Assembly (NCBI GenBank): GCA_003118195.1
Contig: BEXV01000017.1
Location: 41,228 to 63,787 of the forward strand
Source of the DNA: Hemicentrotus pulcherrimus
Taxonomy: Eukaryota > Echinodermata > Echinoidea > Camarodonta > Strongylocentrotidae
DNA length: 22,560 nucleotides
Direction: 5' to 3'
Part shown: one piece after another, positions 18,641 to 22,560 of the stretch
How positions within the stretch are numbered: the first letter of the stretch is position 1
Layout of the letters: each line of letters begins with the position of its first letter
The notes under the pieces: generated by a model
The model's database searches: none
Seen by the model: only the letters and a program-made list of their open reading frames with translations
What the model was told of the DNA's origin: nothing
Translations under genes and position numbers: made by a program

Positions 18641-19700
18641 ATTTTCCTGTAATAGTATTATTCACCCACAACAAAATAACACTAAAATGAACACTATCAT
18701 AAGCCTAACTCATTATTAGATTATTAGTTTTCTATGTAAAGCAAAACAATCCATATCTTTGTAAATGTAATTTGTGCAGTTGTTCTTACTGTCAGTTTAA
18801 ATTTTAAATTTTAGATTTCAGATATCAGATTTATTTATTTCATAATTCCATTAAAGTGCATAAAATTAAAACGTTTAAAAACATAAACATAGTATGAATA
18901 GTATGAATCCTTGTACTCACTACCAACAAGCTCATTACTCAGTATTCAATTAAATTCAATTCGATAAACATTTATTTCCTTCACAAAAACAAAATGATCA
19001 TATTATGATATATACGTTTACAATGTTTTTGTAGGAAGCAGGCGAAAATCCCTAAAAGCACAGGGCTTGTGTTGTGGTCGCCATGATAAAAAAAGGCATA
19101 TGATCCATACAAATTACATTATAATGATAATAAAATATCAATAACAATAAAGAGATGAGGAGAAGGAAAAAGCATACACACAATATTAAAACAAATGTAT
19201 ATATATATATTGTTTGCCAGAATTTCATACATAGGTTTATACAATCAAGTGGCATGCTGGCAGTCATATTTTAGTTGATAAAGGTTTTATTTTTTTAAGA
19301 GAGATTATCGAACTTGGATGAAAAACAACTCTGCTTGTTGTTTATCAGAGGCTCCGAATGATCGGATAATATTATGTCACACAAATTTGAAGAAACGAAC
19401 AAAATATACATCTAATTATTAATGTTCTGTATAAGGACAACTAATGACAATAAATCCATAAACACATGTTTTACCGTGACGATAACACGAAAAACAAAAC
19501 ACACAAGCACTTAAACATGCATCAACCCTTCACTCAAGCATTACAATCTGTTGTACGGGTCACATAGCTTGTTCGCATTCGCGTGACGCCTGGAATGCCT
19601 TCTAAAATGAACAGTAGCTATTTCAAATCCTCCCTTGCAATTATTGTGCCTCAATACGTACGTATACGCAGTATAGGCTAGGAGTACAGGCATGGCGGAA
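18641..19700. other. AT-rich stretch without recognisable features
   Basis: Apart from a short (TA)n at about 19199-19210 and A-rich patches, I see no repeats or frames of interest. Confidence 0.45.
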
Positions 19701-19704
19701 TTTT

Positions 19705-19785
19705 GTGAGTGGGTGTGCGTGCATAAATGTACGCGTGTTTGTGTTTGTGTGAGTGAGTGTGTGAGTGAGTGAGTGTGTTAGTCTT
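19705..19785 (+). repeat. Degenerate GT/GAGT repeat
   Basis: GTGT, TTTGTG and GAGT units are mixed over about 80 bases. Confidence 0.85.
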
Positions 19786-20050
19786 TGCATTAAACATGCA
19801 TCCTATCTTCTGTTAATGGAGTGCCAGAACCTGGAGATTTGAAGGTCGAATTAAAGTGACAGAATACAATGGGATATAGAAGCTGTTTGATAGGAGGAAT
19901 CAGAATAGAGGGCAGACGCAAACAGATAGCATTATGCTGTTGGGAAAAATTAGGTAAATTGAGATGCATGGCATAGGTCTAGTTAATATAGTTTTTTTAA
20001 AACCAAATCTTCATGAATTGATATCAATAAACATTAGCTCTTGTTTTCAT

Positions 20051-20215
20051 AGTCAATTTGCATTACGATGGTTCATATGCTTGACTTTCGATCCTAGGAT
20101 TGAGGGTTCGAATCCTGAGCCGGCATCGATGTCCTTTTATAGCAAAATATTAATCCACACTCGACACTCTCCACCCAATTGGCAATAACTGAGGTAGTAA
20201 TAGTTGCAGAACAAC
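20051..20215 (+). mobile_element. tRNA-derived SINE, plus strand, degraded
   Basis: GGGTTCGAATCC at 20104-20115 is a perfect B box. CATTACGATGGTTCATATGC about 40 bases before it stands where the A box belongs but is eroded. The body carries GATGTCCTTT, ATCCACACTCGAC and CTCTCCACCCA (20168-20178), the last shared with the SINE at 13.4 kb. The 3' end is indistinct and no microsatellite tail or target duplication is visible, so the boundaries are approximate. Its head differs from that of the other SINE, so it is an older or different subfamily. Confidence 0.65.
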
Positions 20216-20762
20216 TTTGATGCTGATTATATCACCCGTAAATGTTGCCCCTCGTCATTGTCACACTTTTCCAAATAATCCATTCTCTTCCTTCCATGGA
20301 GTTGCGTAGCGTGAGTCTGGCCATTAAGGGAGGGCATTTACATAAATGGGGGCGATCTCACTCGAATAAATGGGATAAAGCGGACAACGGTTACAAAACT
20401 CGACCTTCCCCCTTCATATTTCCTCTATATTATTTCGAAATTATATAAGCAGCACAAATACACCTCGACCTCACCAAGGTCGTTATGATGCTGGCTTGTT
20501 CTTGAGTTTGATCGGGCTTTGGTTGTTTCGTATTATGTTAGAACGACGATGCCCATTAATCAAATCTAACTAGAGAGAGACGACAGTACGTGTGATGCTA
20601 TGTGGAGGATTGGATATGTTAGATGGAGAGGAGGGGGCTTGTCGAGCTCTTTGATACCAATATAGGGGAATAGTATATACAAATAACTTCTTTGCCAGCT
20701 ACCCTCCCTCCCGTCATAAACATACAACTTTCAAACATTTGTATACGATATTTGAGGAAGGA

Positions 20763-20765
<3 letters not shown>
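20216..20765. other. Stretch with a single small hairpin
   Basis: CGACCT-cacca-AGGTCG at 20466-20482 is a perfect inverted repeat. The half AGGTCG is one base from the nuclear-receptor half-site AGGTCA. No gene is recognised. Confidence 0.4.

Positions 20766-20766
<1 letters not shown>

Positions 20767-20798
<32 letters not shown>
20767..20798 (+). repeat. (AG)n microsatellite
   Basis: A pure GA run of about 30 bases. The Ser/Leu frame on the minus strand is a repeat translation. Confidence 0.95.
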
Positions 20799-20801
<3 letters not shown>

Positions 20802-20855
20802 CTTGAGCGCTGCCAAATAAACACATGGAAAGATATCCACCTTTTTGTTTAAGTC

Positions 20856-20908
20856 AGAGAAGAAGAAAAAAGAAAGAAAAAGAAAAAGAAAGAAAGTAAA
20901 GGAAAGAG
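20856..20908 (+). repeat. Polypurine AAAG-type tract
   Basis: GAAA and AAAAAG units run for about 50 bases, 60 bases after the (AG)n tract. Confidence 0.85.
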
Positions 20909-21800
20909 GTGATGAAGTTCCTAATGTAATTTACTAAATAATAGATAAATCTGTTTAATGGAGAGTTACGTCTTCTTATAATATGAACATATCCAGTTTC
21001 GTCAGACTACATTATTATTAGTCTCTTTTCCCTTATTCTGTATTACTATTTTTAATTGTTCTGCTGTTAAGATCAAGTAAAAGATTATAACGTTATTACT
21101 TTAAGAGAAAAGTACATAATGTATTATGTACCTCATATATTCTAGGAATCGTAAATATTTAAATTGATACCAACGGTAATTTAACTTGTAAGTTGTCAGA
21201 TTTCAAAGCAAACTAGAAATAAATGTTATATCAGAAAATTCCATTGTTTGAGGTAAGCCTTGACATTGAGTCATTGAAAATGCTTACTTTTAATGACGCT
21301 TACTATCTACCTTTTTCATGTAAGTCTACTGTCAACATGTTTAGGGGTTACCGTCGCGACTTTATTTTTTTTTTTTACATTTACTGATTATTTGAAGTTA
21401 GTAAACCTTCAAGTTTTTATGTGCTGTTCGAGACAAAAATAGAAGTTAAATATCATGAAACAACAAGTTAAAAGGGTGTTTAAAATAATTCAAGGTTATC
21501 CTGTGGATTGAAACAAGGTTCTGTGAAAGCATAGCTACATTGGATCACTTTAAACAATGAAGCATGAAGCAGAATTTAACATTGAAAAGGATAAACACCA
21601 AAGTATATGGAAAAATATACGGAAATTGTGACGGCGCTTTTTCAAAACCCTGGTGCTCAGTCGTAATTGTGATGCAGAAAAAATGTGAATAGGGCATTAA
21701 TCAAACAGCGGCAAGTTAACTTTTACCAAGAAATGGATTTCATGGTCAAATTGATTATGACTCTTTTAATTATGAGCTTTTAAAGTTGAATGTACATTTG
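20909..21800. other. AT-rich stretch without recognisable features
   Basis: ATAATGTATTATGTAC near 21117 is a short imperfect palindrome, and a T-rich run lies near 21362-21376. No coding or element signal is seen. Confidence 0.45.
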
Positions 21801-21820
21801 TTATACGCACTGTAGTATAT
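21801..21820 (+). repeat. Dispersed 20-mer, copy 2
   Basis: TTATACGCACTGTAGTATAT matches 7473-7492 at 19 of 20 bases. Confidence 0.5.
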
Positions 21821-21952
21821 TCTGCATATTCTTCGGCTCTTCGCAAAATCCACATCAGAGTCTCTTTAATCAAGCATCCTAAAATTTGTATTCAAATCGG
21901 CGTTGAGTCTCTTAATTGCAGTGTTTAACCCATGCTAGGCAATTTCGGACGA

Positions 21953-21970
21953 GGGGGTGGGGGGGGGGGG
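21953..21970 (+). repeat. G-rich tract (G5-T-G12)
   Basis: Five G, one T and twelve G: the longest G run in the window. Confidence 0.9.
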
Positions 21971-22551
21971 AACAAACGGTACCAGTTGTTTTCGAGTACA
22001 TTTTTGCAGAATGTAAAGTAAGACAATGCATGTCAACTAGAACGATACTACATTTCGCATTCATGAAATTAGCGCAAATATTGTGCTCTGTCATACAAAT
22101 TAAAGTTCAGTCTCTGTATGCACTTCTGACTGTGCTGTATCCATATGCATGTATCGAGATAATGAATAATATTAATGATGGAATATGAAAGATTTCTAAA
22201 ATAAGTGAGATACGATCACAATAACACTAGTCTAAGTATAAGAGATGCGTTTGTTATTGAGTACTTGGAAACAAGTTTATAGTATATCTGTATGAGCCTA
22301 AATGTTGAATTAAGATATGGTCACAGGAATTATTCCAATGTTTAAGATTCAGTATTCAAGTCATTTTGATTTACTGCTGCTGATGTTTTATGTATGGATA
22401 TGATGTGTTGAATATAGGGATCATAATAATGAGCAAAATGCCTCTTTAAAGCAGCTATTGCAAGTCGTCCCTACCATGTTAATGGGTGGCACGAACGGTT
22501 TAACTTCCATTATCTATTCAGGTTAGCAGTCTTTCATCCTCCATCAGCCAG
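21971..22551. other. AT-rich stretch without recognisable features
   Basis: One 90-codon plus-strand frame (21916-22188) begins in the G tract and carries no recognised motif. Nothing else is supported. Confidence 0.45.
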
Positions 22552-22560
22552 CCCCCCCCC
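22552..22560. repeat. Poly-C tract at window edge
   Basis: Nine C end the window, mirroring the poly-C at its start. The true run length is unknown because the window stops inside it. Confidence 0.9.

Noticed and set aside
20619..20840. Minus-strand ORF with a Ser/Leu repeat resembling a signal peptide
   Set aside because: The repeat is (AG)n read on the other strand; no mature domain follows.
1..22560. Bacterial operon, phage or plasmid content
   Set aside because: There is no ORF density, ribosome-binding pattern or operon structure; SINEs and microsatellites indicate an animal genome.

Overview
The window looks like non-coding DNA from an animal nuclear genome. It is AT-rich, has no run of densely packed open reading frames, and is full of di- and trinucleotide microsatellites, long G or C homopolymers and decayed short transposons. 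Two tRNA-derived SINEs share a body motif (CTCTCCACCCA) and carry a near-perfect Pol III B box (GGTTCGAATCC). From memory, SINEs of this make are common in marine invertebrates, so an echinoderm (perhaps a sea urchin) is my best guess. That is inference, and a mollusc, hemichordate or amphioxus is not excluded. Both ends of the window are poly-C, which suggests it may be a whole contig that stops at homopolymers.

Layout. 1-2.7 kb: poly-C edge, AT-rich filler, then a purine-only simple-repeat block (about 1041-1560) holding (GAT)16. 2.7-3.55 kb: a G-quadruplex motif, then a CpG-rich stretch with short ORFs on both strands and a strong splice-donor match; this is the best candidate for the 5' end of a gene. 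4.3-4.43 kb: a CpG-rich nest of hairpins. 5.1-10.2 kb: short tandem duplications, GT and CT microsatellites, two CpG-richer pockets and much featureless AT-rich DNA. 10.2-12.9 kb: nearly featureless, with one isolated B-box relic. 12.9-14.3 kb is the richest part. A minus-strand SINE has a trinucleotide tail that is interrupted by a 190-bp foldback element, and directly beside it lies a roughly 650-bp cluster of CACTGTG/CACAGTG motifs in both orientations. 16.1-16.65 kb: a 524-bp MITE with good terminal inverted repeats. 16.81-16.88 kb: a 73-nt stretch that could be a small internal exon or a structured regulatory element. 18-22.5 kb: microsatellites, a second SINE on the plus strand, a long (AG)n tract and filler.

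I recognise no protein-coding gene. The longest ORFs are either simple-repeat translations or look like chance ORFs in AT-rich DNA. If a gene is present, it would cross this window as long introns with very small exons. The strongest unexplained structures are the CACTGTG/CACAGTG cluster (13.6-14.27 kb), the nested SINE/foldback element (12.9-13.47 kb) and the 524-bp MITE.
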